A stretch of DNA of 64,000 bases from Pseudoxanthomonas wuyuanensis (GTDB lineage: Bacteria > Pseudomonadota > Gammaproteobacteria > Xanthomonadales > Xanthomonadaceae). Within the stretch, counting starts at the first letter, position 1, and the number at the start of each line of letters is the position of its first letter. This document shows, piece after piece, positions 1-8,755 of the stretch. Made by a program: the position numbers and the translations under genes. The DNA lies in assembly GCF_900215535.1 (NCBI RefSeq), contig NZ_OCND01000004.1, forward strand, positions 124,001-188,000, given 5' to 3'. The notes under the pieces were generated by a model, which did not search any database, had not been told where the DNA came from, and worked only from the letters and a program-made list of their open reading frames with translations.

Positions 1-636
1 GCCAACCCGATAGACATTGCCGCGGCTGGGAATGCCGTCGGCCATCGCCGAAGACACCAGCACCACGGCATCCAGTTCGCCGGCCACCCGGGCGAAGGTG
101 TCCTTGACGTGCTGGGCGACGTTGATCGTGTCCAGGCCATCGGAAGCGCGATAGATCAGCCGCGCGTGCGGATTCAATTGCCTGGCCAGGGCGATGAACT
201 CGACCGCCAGTCCGCTTTCGAAGATCACCACATCCGCTTCCCGAATCCATTGGCGCAGGACCGCTGGCGGAAAGGCCGCATAGGCGCGGAACAGCAGCCC
301 CTCCAGCGGCCGCAGCCAGCCACGCCGCGTATTGAACGGATGCAGCGGCGTCTTCCACAGAAAACATTCCACTCCGTTGATCGATTCGATGCGATTGGCC
401 TTGCCGTCCAGCGACAGGCGTATGTCGCCGGTCCTGCGCGACAGCCAGCTGTAGCGCAACGAGAAGAACCGAGTGGGACCGCGCCTGGCCAGTTCGTCGG
501 CGATGAAGTGGATATTGGCCCGCCGCGGCGTGCGGTAGTCGTGCGCCGAAAGCACCAGGTATTTTTTTGCCGGACCGGTTTGGCCGCCTTCAGTGGCGGC
601 CGCGACAGACGCTTGCGCTGGCATGGACAGGCTCAT
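1..636 (-). CDS. gumK: GumK glucuronosyltransferase (5' part, cut by window edge)
   Basis: This is the N-terminal 212 codons of GumK, the GT70 inverting glucuronosyltransferase that adds glucuronic acid to the mannosylated cellobiose lipid intermediate of xanthan at the inner membrane. The translation closely follows Xanthomonas GumK, including [20 protein letters not shown] near residues 26-45 and YRASDG near 162-167, whose Asp (166) corresponds to the catalytic aspartate of the family. The ATG at 636 is preceded by GGAG eight bases upstream. It is the last gum gene visible, 91 bp after gumJ. The C-terminal nucleotide-binding half lies outside the window, so integrity cannot be judged. Identity is based on recalled family sequence. 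Confidence 0.93.
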   Translation of the reverse strand, partial: MSLSMPAQASVAAATEGGQTGPAKKYLVLSAHDYRTPRRANIHFIADELARRGPTRFFSLRYSWLSRRTGDIRLSLDGKANRIESINGVECFLWKTPLHPFNTRRGWLRPLEGLLFRAYAAFPPAVLRQWIREADVVIFESGLAVEFIALARQLNPHARLIYRASDGLDTINVAQHVKDTFARVAGELDAVVLVSSAMADGIPSRGNVYRVG

Positions 637-727
637 CGGCACTTCTCCAAAGGGTGGATGCGAAAACGGCTGCGAACGCGCGGCTCAGTACGCCATTCGT
701 GCCGCGGCCAGGTGGACCGGCGCGGCC

Positions 728-2209
728 TCATGCCGGCCTCAGCAGGTGCCGGCTTCCCAGGATGTCCGCCACATCGCGGCGGAATCCCGGCCATAGCAGG
801 CAGACCAGCGCCAGCATCGCTGCGGCAGCGCCGCCCCCGGCAAGCAGCCGCAGCGCGGACGCGTGGCCGGCCGTCAGTTCGCACACCAGCCAGGCCGCCG
901 CCGCGCACAGCGCATAGCCGGCAATCGCGCGCGCACCATTGCCGAACATGCGGCCCGCGGGCGCATCGGACAGCCTGCCGATCCACCACAGCACCGATGG
1001 CCACAGCAGCGCCGTGCCTACCGCATACCCGGTGGCCACACCCAACACGCCCCAGTAGGAACCGGCCACGATGCACGCAATCAGAAAACTGCGGCTGACG
1101 ATGGCGTAGCGCAGCTGCGCGCCGGTCAGGCCTTTGGACAGGAACACCCAGTAGGCGGCATACGCGGCCATCTGGAACGTCGCACCGATGGCCAGAATCC
1201 TGAAAACAGGGATGGCCGGCTGCCACTGCTTTCCCAGCACCAGCAGAATCAACGGTTCGGCCAGCGCGCAACCGATTGCGAACAGCGCCACCATGAAGTG
1301 CACCATCACCGTCTGGCCGCGCAACAGGAACGCGTTGTAGCGCAACGGCTCCCCGCGCAACCGGGACAGCGTGGGCAACGCCACCGAGGTGGCCGGCGCG
1401 TTGAGCTGGTTCAGCGGCATCGTCACCAGCGCGAACGCGCGATTGAACTGGCCCAGCGCCACCGACCCTAGCCGCTGGCCGATGATCACCTGGCCAATGT
1501 TGTTGCTGGCATAGGCCAGCAACTGCGTGGCCATCAGCGCCCAGCCGAAGTTCAGCAGGCCTCCCATCTGCGCGCCGCGATGCGGCAATCCGGGCAGCCA
1601 GCGCGTGGCCACGGCCATCAGCAGCAGGATCACGATGCCCTGCACCAGTTGCTGGATCACCAACGCCCAGTAACCGGCCCCCGCCAGCGCAGCGGCCACC
1701 GCAACCGCCAGACCGGCCACCTGCCCGATCACGTCCGCAGAAGCCAGGCGCCCGAAACGCATGTCGCGATTCAGATGCGCGCGGAACTGGGTGGTGATGC
1801 CATTGAACACGAAGGTCAGCGCCAGCACCTGGGTGATGACGCGCAACTCCGGCTCCTTGTACAGCGCGGCAATGGCGCCTGCGCCCAGGTATACCGCCAG
1901 CCCCAGCGCGCTGCCGAACAGCGTGTTGAGCCAGAACAGATTGTCGCGCTGCTCGCGGCTGAGCAGCGGTGCCTGCACCGCGGCGGTGGAAAGACCGAAG
2001 TCGCGGACGATCTCGCCAACGCCGACGATCGCCATCACCATCGCCACCAGTCCGTAGTCGCGCGGCGACAGCAACCGTGCCAGCAACACGATGCCGCCGA
2101 ACTGCACGGCGACCTTGGCCAGCTGTGCGCCCATGGTGACCGCGGCGCCGCTGGCCGCCCTGGCGGCCAGCGAGCGCTCGACCGGCGGCGGAAGCTTTTC
2201 TTCTCCCAT
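728..2209 (-). CDS. gumJ: GumJ, lipid-linked oligosaccharide flippase (Wzx/PST family)
   Basis: A 493-residue polytopic membrane protein of the polysaccharide-transporter/MATE fold that flips the undecaprenyl-linked gum repeat unit to the periplasmic face. The first membrane segment lies near residues 25-45 (VTMGAQLAKVAVQFGG), with hydrophobic helices through to about 470. Length matches Xanthomonas GumJ (about 500). It begins 3 bp after the gumI stop, so the two are almost certainly translated from one message. It is essential for xanthan export in the model system. No truncation or frameshift is visible. Confidence 0.93.
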   Translation of the reverse strand: MGEEKLPPPVERSLAARAASGAAVTMGAQLAKVAVQFGGIVLLARLLSPRDYGLVAMVMAIVGVGEIVRDFGLSTAAVQAPLLSREQRDNLFWLNTLFGSALGLAVYLGAGAIAALYKEPELRVITQVLALTFVFNGITTQFRAHLNRDMRFGRLASADVIGQVAGLAVAVAAALAGAGYWALVIQQLVQGIVILLLMAVATRWLPGLPHRGAQMGGLLNFGWALMATQLLAYASNNIGQVIIGQRLGSVALGQFNRAFALVTMPLNQLNAPATSVALPTLSRLRGEPLRYNAFLLRGQTVMVHFMVALFAIGCALAEPLILLVLGKQWQPAIPVFRILAIGATFQMAAYAAYWVFLSKGLTGAQLRYAIVSRSFLIACIVAGSYWGVLGVATGYAVGTALLWPSVLWWIGRLSDAPAGRMFGNGARAIAGYALCAAAAWLVCELTAGHASALRLLAGGGAAAAMLALVCLLWPGFRRDVADILGSRHLLRPA

Positions 2210-2212
2210 CGC

Positions 2213-3244
2213 TCAGCCTTCCTTGGCCGCGCGCAGCGCCGCTGCGTAGGCTTCATGGTGCTGCCTGCCCAGCTTGTCCCAATCGCGTGCGGAAAGATCC
2301 GGCGGCGCGACGGCGCCGCGATGGCGGATGCTGGCCAGCGTTTCGGCCAGCACCCGCGCATCCAGTTCGTCGCGATACAGGAACACCCAGCCCGGACCGA
2401 CTTCGTCGGCGATCGCCGCATTGGCCTGGTTCCACGGCGCCAGTACCGGCCTGGCCAGCGACAACGCCAACAGCAGCGTGCCCGAGTTGTGCATCTGCCG
2501 GTACGGCAGCACGATCAGTTCTGCCTGGCCGATTTCGCTGGCCAGTTCGGCATCTTCGACATAGCGCAGCGTGGCGCTGATGCGGTTGTCGCTGCGGCAG
2601 GCCTGGCGCACTTCCTCGGCGATGCCATCGGTAGCCGGATTGCCGACGATGTGCAGGCTCACTTCCGCATCGGCGACATTCGCCATGGTCGCCAGCAGCG
2701 TCTCCACGCCCTTGTAGGGCCGCAGCAACCCGAAATGCAGCAACCTGCCGCGCACCGGTTGCGACGCCGGCATCGACGCGAACCAGTCCCGGTAGTGGCC
2801 ATGCAGGATGGTGACGGTCATCGGCGGGCGCGGCTCGGTGGTGGCGTTGATGCGTATCCACACCGTGGTCAGCCTGTCCAGCCATGCCAGCAACGCGCGC
2901 TCGCGCCGGCTGCTGCCTTCGTGCGGCTGCAGGTTGTGCAGCGTCCGTACCACCGGCGTCCTGGTCGCCCACAGCTTCAGCAACAACAGAAGGGCGCCAA
3001 GTTGCTTGAACGCGGTGCCCAGCCGGCTGCGGTGCCTGACCAGGTATTCGGGCCAATGCACATGGAAAACGTCGTAGCCGGAGAACAGCGCACGCAGCAT
3101 CGAGAAATACTCCACCCGCAGTCCCGGAGGCAGCGAAGCCAGCAACTGGATCAGGTAGGGATTGGTGGTCCTGGAGGGCAGACCGGAAGACTGCAGCACC
3201 GTAATCCCTGCCGGGGGCGGCTGCGGAAGCGATGAAGCGCTCAT
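2213..3244 (-). CDS. gumI: GumI, beta-mannosyltransferase
   Basis: A 343-residue inner-membrane-associated glycosyltransferase of the GumI (GT94) family, which adds the terminal mannose of the xanthan pentasaccharide. Conserved blocks are recognisable: HVHWPEYLVRHRSRLGT near 60-76, HGHYRDWFASM, LLHFGLLRPYKGVETLL, and VLPYRQMHNSGTLLLALSLA with APWNQANAAIADEVGPGWVF. The chosen ATG (3244) overlaps the gumH stop as ATGA, so translation is coupled. Its presence matters because some relatives with trimmed gum clusters, such as Xylella, lack gumI. Here the terminal sugar can probably still be added. Confidence 0.92.
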   Translation of the reverse strand: MSASSLPQPPPAGITVLQSSGLPSRTTNPYLIQLLASLPPGLRVEYFSMLRALFSGYDVFHVHWPEYLVRHRSRLGTAFKQLGALLLLLKLWATRTPVVRTLHNLQPHEGSSRRERALLAWLDRLTTVWIRINATTEPRPPMTVTILHGHYRDWFASMPASQPVRGRLLHFGLLRPYKGVETLLATMANVADAEVSLHIVGNPATDGIAEEVRQACRSDNRISATLRYVEDAELASEIGQAELIVLPYRQMHNSGTLLLALSLARPVLAPWNQANAAIADEVGPGWVFLYRDELDARVLAETLASIRHRGAVAPPDLSARDWDKLGRQHHEAYAAALRAAKEG

Positions 3245-4377
3245 GCGGCAACCGTCCCTGCCGGTGCCAGCGCTGCGCGATACTCGTCCTGATAGCAGCG
3301 CACCACCCGCTCCCAGTCGTAGCCTTCTGCATAGGCCATTGCCGCGCTGCGGCGCGCATGGAAGCCAGCCTGGTCGATATCCGCCAGCCGGCGCAGCGCC
3401 TGCGCCGCCGCTTCCGGCCGCCCTGGCTGGACCAGCGCGCCGATCCCGGATTCGTCGATCAGCTTGGCGAACGGCGGAATATCGCTGAGCAGCGGAACCA
3501 GTCCCGCGCTCATCGCCTCTATCGGCGCAATGCCGAAACCCTCGTGGCGGGACAGGCAGAGGAAGTACTGCGCGCCGCTCAGCAGGTTCGCCAGTTGCGT
3601 CTGCGACGGCGACTGTTCGACGCGCACCTGCGCCTGCAACCCGCGTGCGGCGATGGCGGCCCGCAGTGCCTCGCGATCCAGATCGTAGGGGCGCCCGGCA
3701 ACGATCAGGCGCCACTCGGGGTCCATCGCCAACAGGTGCTGGAACAGGTCCAGCATCTCCGGGAGCCCCTTGTTGACCGACCAGCGGCCGAAATAGATGG
3801 CGGTCTTCCCCGGCGCCCTGCCGCCCAGATCGGCGAACTTGGTCGTGTCCACGCCGTTCTGGATCACCTTCAGCCGCTCGCCGGCGACGATGGCGGAAAA
3901 CAGCTGGCCGTCATTCTCGCTGGTGGCGATGATGCGGCGATAGGCCAGCGACGATGCGCGGGTAATGCTTCTGAACCACAGTTGCTTCAGCCGCGATGCG
4001 TAGGCGGTATGGAAGAAGCCGCCATGGGTCGAGGCCACCATCGGCACGCCATGCAGCGCCCGCGTCGCGGCCAGGTAATCGAAGAAGAAGTCGATGCCAT
4101 GCACATGCACCAGATCGGCGCCGCGGACGGCCGCAACCACCGACGGCGTCAGCGGATAGCGCGTTGAGCCCGAGTAGCGCAGGCGCCGGACCGGGATGCC
4201 GTAGTGGATTTCCGACTCCGGCAGTTCGCCCTCGCCGCCGTTGAACAGCCGGTTCAATGTCACCACCTCGACGCGATCGTCGCCGGCTTGCAGGTGGCGG
4301 CGGGCGATGTTCAACACCACTTCCTCCATGCCGCCGACGGAGGGATGGAACTGGCGCACGACATGCACGACCTTCAT
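3241..4377 (-). CDS. gumH: GumH, alpha-mannosyltransferase (GT4)
   Basis: A 378-residue GT4 glycosyltransferase that transfers the first mannose from GDP-mannose to the cellobiosyl lipid carrier, on the cytoplasmic face. The start MKVVHVVRQFHPSVGGMEEV is diagnostic of GumH. A GT-B nucleotide-sugar site follows, with YFGRWSVNKGL near 215 and the EX7E-type motif in LSRHEGFGIAPIEAM. An upstream in-frame start would add 27 low-complexity residues and was rejected. Its start lies 43 bp after the gumF stop. In Xanthomonas gumG sits in that position, and it is absent here. Confidence 0.93.
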   Translation of the reverse strand: MKVVHVVRQFHPSVGGMEEVVLNIARRHLQAGDDRVEVVTLNRLFNGGEGELPESEIHYGIPVRRLRYSGSTRYPLTPSVVAAVRGADLVHVHGIDFFFDYLAATRALHGVPMVASTHGGFFHTAYASRLKQLWFRSITRASSLAYRRIIATSENDGQLFSAIVAGERLKVIQNGVDTTKFADLGGRAPGKTAIYFGRWSVNKGLPEMLDLFQHLLAMDPEWRLIVAGRPYDLDREALRAAIAARGLQAQVRVEQSPSQTQLANLLSGAQYFLCLSRHEGFGIAPIEAMSAGLVPLLSDIPPFAKLIDESGIGALVQPGRPEAAAQALRRLADIDQAGFHARRSAAMAYAEGYDWERVVRCYQDEYRAALAPAGTVAA

Positions 4378-4420
4378 CGCCACCGCTCCGCTGCGCCAGA
4401 CACGTTCACCGTTGCCCGCC

Positions 4421-5518
4421 TCATTTCCGTTTCCCGTATTGCGGGCGCCGGGCGCCAATGGCCCAGGGCGCCAGGTTCATGAAGATCCACCGCAACGGCA
4501 GGCTCAGGCACAGCGCCACTGCGGTCACCAGCAGCGCCCAGCCCAGGCCCGGCCGGGCTCCGTCGGCGAACCATCCGGCCAGCGATGCGACGCCGGAAAG
4601 CACGAAGAACACCAGGATGTGCGTGCACAGGATCAGCAGCGTATTGCGGCCTATCCACTGCACCGCAGGCCAGCGCTGGATCAGCCGCGCGCCACACAGC
4701 GTCGCGGCGATGCCCAACCCGCTGGCCACGAAGAACTTCCAGCGCGATGCGCCGAATTCGAGCTGATTGATGTCGACCCGCCCGTTGCCCAGGGCCAGCC
4801 AAAGCCAGGGCACGGCCAATGCCAGCGCGAGCAGCAGGTTGGCCCACGGCGATTGCGGCAACCGCAACGCGCCTGCCGCCGCGGCGCCGGCGGCAAAGAA
4901 GAACAGCGAGACCGGCAGGACATCCAGCGCGAACGGCAGCCGGATGCCGTTGCCCGGAAACAGGCCAATCCATACCCACGCCAGCGCCAGGCTGACCAGC
5001 GCGATCACGCCGGCACGCCAGTGGCGGCGCCAGCCGATATAGGCGGCCGTGGTGACAAACAGCGCCAGCAGGAACCAGATGGCAGGATGCACGTACAGCC
5101 TTGGCCCAATCCCGGTCAGCAATCCGTCCAGCGGCTCCCACCACGGCTGGCTGCCCCAGCGCAGCGCCTTCTCGCCGACGTTGCGGGTCAGCAGCCAGTA
5201 GCCGTAGCCCAGCAGGAAGAAGCACAGGTAAGGCAGCAGCAGCGTCCGCGCCAGCCGCAACAGCGACTGGCCATAGCTGCGCGCGCTGCCATGCGCCTCC
5301 AGCACCCAGCCCGACAGGAAGAAGAACAGCGGCACATGGAAGCTGTAGGCCAGCACGGTATAGGTTTGCGGCACGCCCTTGGCATGCCCCAGCACCACCA
5401 TGACGATCGCCACCGCCTTGGCCGCGTCGATGCGCGCATCGCGGCTCGACGCCGCAGGCGCCGCTTCGTCGGCGCCAGCAGAGACCGCCGGCCAGCGCAT
5501 CGCCGGCACGCCGCTCAT
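4421..5518 (-). CDS. gumF: GumF-type acyltransferase 3 (gum acetyltransferase)
   Basis: A 365-residue integral membrane acyltransferase-3 family protein with about ten hydrophobic helices. The family hallmark RIDAAKAVAIVMVVLGHAKG near residues 29-48 contains the conserved His, and FHVPLFFFLSGW follows. It acetylates mannose in the gum repeat unit. The ATG at 5518 overlaps the gumE stop (ATGA), which fixes the start against a 117-residue longer frame that overlaps gumE. Xanthomonas carries two paralogues, gumF and gumG. Only one gene is found here, so assignment to F rather than G rests on position next to gumE and on length. Confidence 0.88.
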   Translation of the reverse strand: MSGVPAMRWPAVSAGADEAAPAASSRDARIDAAKAVAIVMVVLGHAKGVPQTYTVLAYSFHVPLFFFLSGWVLEAHGSARSYGQSLLRLARTLLLPYLCFFLLGYGYWLLTRNVGEKALRWGSQPWWEPLDGLLTGIGPRLYVHPAIWFLLALFVTTAAYIGWRRHWRAGVIALVSLALAWVWIGLFPGNGIRLPFALDVLPVSLFFFAAGAAAAGALRLPQSPWANLLLALALAVPWLWLALGNGRVDINQLEFGASRWKFFVASGLGIAATLCGARLIQRWPAVQWIGRNTLLILCTHILVFFVLSGVASLAGWFADGARPGLGWALLVTAVALCLSLPLRWIFMNLAPWAIGARRPQYGKRK

Positions 5519-6789
5519 GCCGTCCCAGGGCGCGACGGCCCCAATGGCAGCCGGCGCCGGTCGCCGGCGGCCACCACGGTGGCGTCCAGCGCCGCCCGGA
5601 ACGCCGGTTGCTGCCACAGGTATCCGCATACGAACCACCACAGCGCCGCGGTCTTCACCGAAAAATAGCCGTTGGACACCAGCAGGCTCAGCGAGAACGC
5701 AAACATGAAAAGGTTCTTGAACGCCTGCCCGTCGCTGCTGCGCAACATCAACAGGAAGGAGTACGCCAGCAGGAACGCCAGCACCACCACGATCGACTGC
5801 GAGGCGATGAAATAGGCGATGCCGCTGTCGAAATAGCGGTAGGCAGACCCCGGCTCCAATCCGAACCACTCCGCCGGCGACAGGTTCCGCATCGAATCGA
5901 CGGTGAAGAAGATGCGGCCGATCATCGTGTCCTCGTAATGATCCACGCGCATCGCTTCGACCAGCAGCCAGCCGGCCAGCAGCACAACGAAGAAAATGAC
6001 GAACGAAAGCCGCTGATCGATACGCCGCAACAGCGGCGCCAACAGCAGCATCATCAGGCAGGTGCCGCTGGCGAGCCGGCTGTCGGAGGCGCCGAGCAGG
6101 AACACGATCAGCAGGAACGAGAACGCCAGCCTCTTCCAGGAAAAGCCTTGCCAGAACGCCAGCACTGCGGCGCAGAAGAAAATGATGAAGTTGCCCATGG
6201 TGATGGGCTCGACGAAGATCGAGGAAGCCCGCGCAAGGTCGGTCCCCGGCAGCCAGTTGCGTTCGCCCGGCCGGGTGGCGCTGATGTAGAGATTGCTGTC
6301 CTCGTTCCAGAACCCTTCCTCGGTGGCGCCGCGGGTATTGACGAAATAGCTCTTGGGATTGACCACGTCGCCATAGCTCTGCGGCGCGGCAATCTCGAAA
6401 ACCGCCACGATGGCGACCACCGCCGCCAGCCTCAGCACCAGCGCAGGCAGCGAGCCGCGGTAGGCGGCGCCCAGGACCAGAAAGGCAAACGGGATGATGG
6501 CGTCGCGAGCGAACTTGGGATCGATCTGCCAGGTCACTATGAACCGCGCCAGGCTGACCAGCACTATCAGTCCGATCCCGGTCAGTACGATGGCCGTCTT
6601 CTGCCTGTCCAGCGACCAGATGCCAAGCCCGAAGCAGGCGGTATAGATCAGCAGTTCGGCCAGGTAGGCCATGCCGGGGCCAACCGCGAACACCTGCGCA
6701 TTGAGCACGGCCAACAGGAAGTTGTAGCCAACGCCGACCAGCAGCACCAGCTCGATGAGCAGCTTGTGGCAGCGTCCGGCATTGGTCAC
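5515..6789 (-). CDS. gumE: GumE, gum repeat-unit polymerase (Wzy-like)
   Basis: A 424-residue polytopic membrane protein matching the xanthan polymerase GumE, which joins flipped pentasaccharide units. The start chosen is the GTG at 6789. It has GGGAGG eight bases upstream and leads directly into LLIELVLLVGVGYNFLLAVL, giving a length close to Xanthomonas GumE (about 430). An ATG 75 bp upstream would add a basic Arg-rich tail with no ribosome site. A large extracytoplasmic loop lies around residues 150-215. The stop overlaps the gumF start. The leading spacer from gumD is 136 bp. Confidence 0.9.
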   Translation of the reverse strand: MTNAGRCHKLLIELVLLVGVGYNFLLAVLNAQVFAVGPGMAYLAELLIYTACFGLGIWSLDRQKTAIVLTGIGLIVLVSLARFIVTWQIDPKFARDAIIPFAFLVLGAAYRGSLPALVLRLAAVVAIVAVFEIAAPQSYGDVVNPKSYFVNTRGATEEGFWNEDSNLYISATRPGERNWLPGTDLARASSIFVEPITMGNFIIFFCAAVLAFWQGFSWKRLAFSFLLIVFLLGASDSRLASGTCLMMLLLAPLLRRIDQRLSFVIFFVVLLAGWLLVEAMRVDHYEDTMIGRIFFTVDSMRNLSPAEWFGLEPGSAYRYFDSGIAYFIASQSIVVVLAFLLAYSFLLMLRSSDGQAFKNLFMFAFSLSLLVSNGYFSVKTAALWWFVCGYLWQQPAFRAALDATVVAAGDRRRLPLGPSRPGTA

Positions 6790-6925
6790 AGGCGGATCCT
6801 CCCGGCGGCGCGACCGGTTCCGGTACGGCCGGCCGCGTCCGGAGCCGTCGCCTTGCGTTGGCAAGCCCGCTGCGGCATGCCGCCCATGGCTGCCATGGCC
6901 GTACGGATCGGAGGCATCGCCGGCA

Positions 6926-8383
6926 TCAATAGGCCGTCTTCTGGCCGAGCACCTTCACCGAAGTGAGCGCGAGGATCTTCAGATCCAGCCATAGCGACCA
7001 GCGACGGATGTAATCCAGGTCGTACTGCACGCGCTTTTTCATGTCGCGCAGCTCCGGGGTTTCGCCGCGGAAACCGTTGACCTGCGCCCAGCCGGTGATG
7101 CCAGGCTTGACGTAGTGGCGCTGCATGTAGCGATTGATCAGATTCTGGTAGTGGCTGTTGTGCTGCACCGCATGCGGACGCGGGCCGACCACCGACATGC
7201 TGCCGCCAAGCACGTTGAACAGCTGCGGCAGCTCGTCCAGGCTGGTCCTGCGCAGGAAAGCGCCGAAGCGGGTGACCCGCGGGTCGCCGCGCGTGGCCTG
7301 ACTCAGGTGAGGCCCCTGTTCCTGGTGCACCCGCATCGAGCGGAACTTGAGCATCTGGAATTCGCGCCCGCCCAGGCCATGGCGCTTCTGCCGGAACAGC
7401 ACCGGTCCCGGCGAACTCAGCTTCACTCCGATGGCGATGGCGATCATCAGCGGCGCCAGCAGCGTCAGCGCCAGCAGCGCCACCAGTTTGTCCATCACCG
7501 CCTTGGCGACGACGTGATAATGATCCCGGTCCACTCCGCCCTGGCGAAGATTGATCATCGGTACGTTTCCGATCTGTTCGCCGGACTGGTTGAGCGTGCC
7601 GAAGTCGAACAGGTCCGGCACCAGCTTGACCTTGATGGGAACGGTATCCAGCGCCGCCAGCAGCGACTTGATGCGTTCCCGTTCGCCGAGCGGAAGCGAG
7701 ATCCATACCTGCTCGATGGACTCGTCGTTGGACAGGAAATCGGCCATCTGCTCGGGTTCGCCCAGGCAGGGCAGGTTTTCCGAATAGTCGCCCAGCACCA
7801 TGTCGTAGCGCGTGCGGAAATAGCCGACGATCTGCATGCCCACCCACGGATTCCGCCGCAGATAGTGATGCAGCTTCACCACCGGCGGCCGCAAGCCGAC
7901 AACCACGACGCGCTGCACGTCCACGCCGCGGCTGCGCAACCGGTTGAGCAGGTTGCGCACCAGCGTGCGCGACAACGCCAACGCGGCGAATCCGCCCAGG
8001 TACCAGTAGCCAAGCCAGAGCCGGGAGATATCCTGCCCCAGTTGCACGATCAGCGCATGCGCCGAGAACAGGACGAAAACGCCGCTCCAGGCCAGTGCCA
8101 GAACGCCGAACTCGCGCCCCAGGGTTCTTCCGCGCCAGCTGCGGTACAGCGGGAAAAGGCTGAAACAGATGATCGCGTACAGCAACGCGGTGCCGATGGC
8201 GACGCGGTAACCCGATGCGGGCAACCAGGTTTCGAAGCGCAGCCGGTAGGCAATCAGGCCGGCGGCCACCACGATCGCCAGGTCGGAGATGCGTAGCAGC
8301 ACGTCGGCGGCGGCGGAGTATTTCGACAACAACCGCGGCGACGAAGTCACGTTGGTGGTACTGCTCAAGTCGGCCAATAGCAT
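6926..8383 (-). CDS. gumD: GumD, undecaprenyl-phosphate glucose phosphotransferase
   Basis: A 485-residue polyprenol-phosphate hexose-1-phosphate transferase that starts xanthan assembly by placing glucose-1-phosphate on undecaprenyl phosphate. The N-terminal half has several membrane segments (about 25-150) and a soluble linker. The C-terminal bacterial sugar transferase domain (about 290-485) has [41 protein letters not shown] and [20 protein letters not shown]. The start MLLADLSS matches Xanthomonas GumD exactly, and the protein ends in GQKTAY as that one does. It is separated from gumC by an unusually long spacer. Confidence 0.95.
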   Translation of the reverse strand: MLLADLSSTTNVTSSPRLLSKYSAAADVLLRISDLAIVVAAGLIAYRLRFETWLPASGYRVAIGTALLYAIICFSLFPLYRSWRGRTLGREFGVLALAWSGVFVLFSAHALIVQLGQDISRLWLGYWYLGGFAALALSRTLVRNLLNRLRSRGVDVQRVVVVGLRPPVVKLHHYLRRNPWVGMQIVGYFRTRYDMVLGDYSENLPCLGEPEQMADFLSNDESIEQVWISLPLGERERIKSLLAALDTVPIKVKLVPDLFDFGTLNQSGEQIGNVPMINLRQGGVDRDHYHVVAKAVMDKLVALLALTLLAPLMIAIAIGVKLSSPGPVLFRQKRHGLGGREFQMLKFRSMRVHQEQGPHLSQATRGDPRVTRFGAFLRRTSLDELPQLFNVLGGSMSVVGPRPHAVQHNSHYQNLINRYMQRHYVKPGITGWAQVNGFRGETPELRDMKKRVQYDLDYIRRWSLWLDLKILALTSVKVLGQKTAY

Positions 8384-8755
8384 GTTCTTGTTCCTATCCA
8401 AATCCGGAGGACAGGAGTGCGGGGGAACACCCATACCTGCCGGATCTCGATATCGTCTGCCGCGACCGCCGCAATGCCCTCCAGCATCGACCCCAGGTCA
8501 ACAGCAGTTCGTTTACCGCAACTACTAGAAGAGAGTGAACCTACATGCTTGAAGTCTCTTTATCTGAAGTTCTGCTGCATTGCAACAATCGCATACAAAG
8601 CACAATCCGGCCAGAGAGCCAGGTCTAAGTTTCGAATCGTTTTCCGGACTGAACTGGCATTTTTCGGGATGAACTCCTCTTCTTTCACGAGATTTTCATC
8701 ACATCGACTACCAACAAAATCGCAGGTGGCGCTGCGGCAATTCCAGAGAAACCGG
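8384..8755 (-). promoter_or_regulatory. 372-bp AT-richer spacer between gumC and gumD
   Basis: No credible gene is seen here. The stretch 8520-8715 is clearly lower in GC than its neighbours and breaks an otherwise tight operon, so an internal promoter for gumD or an RNA-processing or regulatory site is plausible. I could not identify a convincing -35/-10 pair by eye on the minus strand. The call is therefore positional inference only. Confidence 0.3.

Noticed and set aside
4421-5869. A longer gumF starting at 5869
   Set aside because: It would overlap gumE by more than 350 bp with non-conserved sequence. The ATGA-coupled start at 5518 gives the family length.
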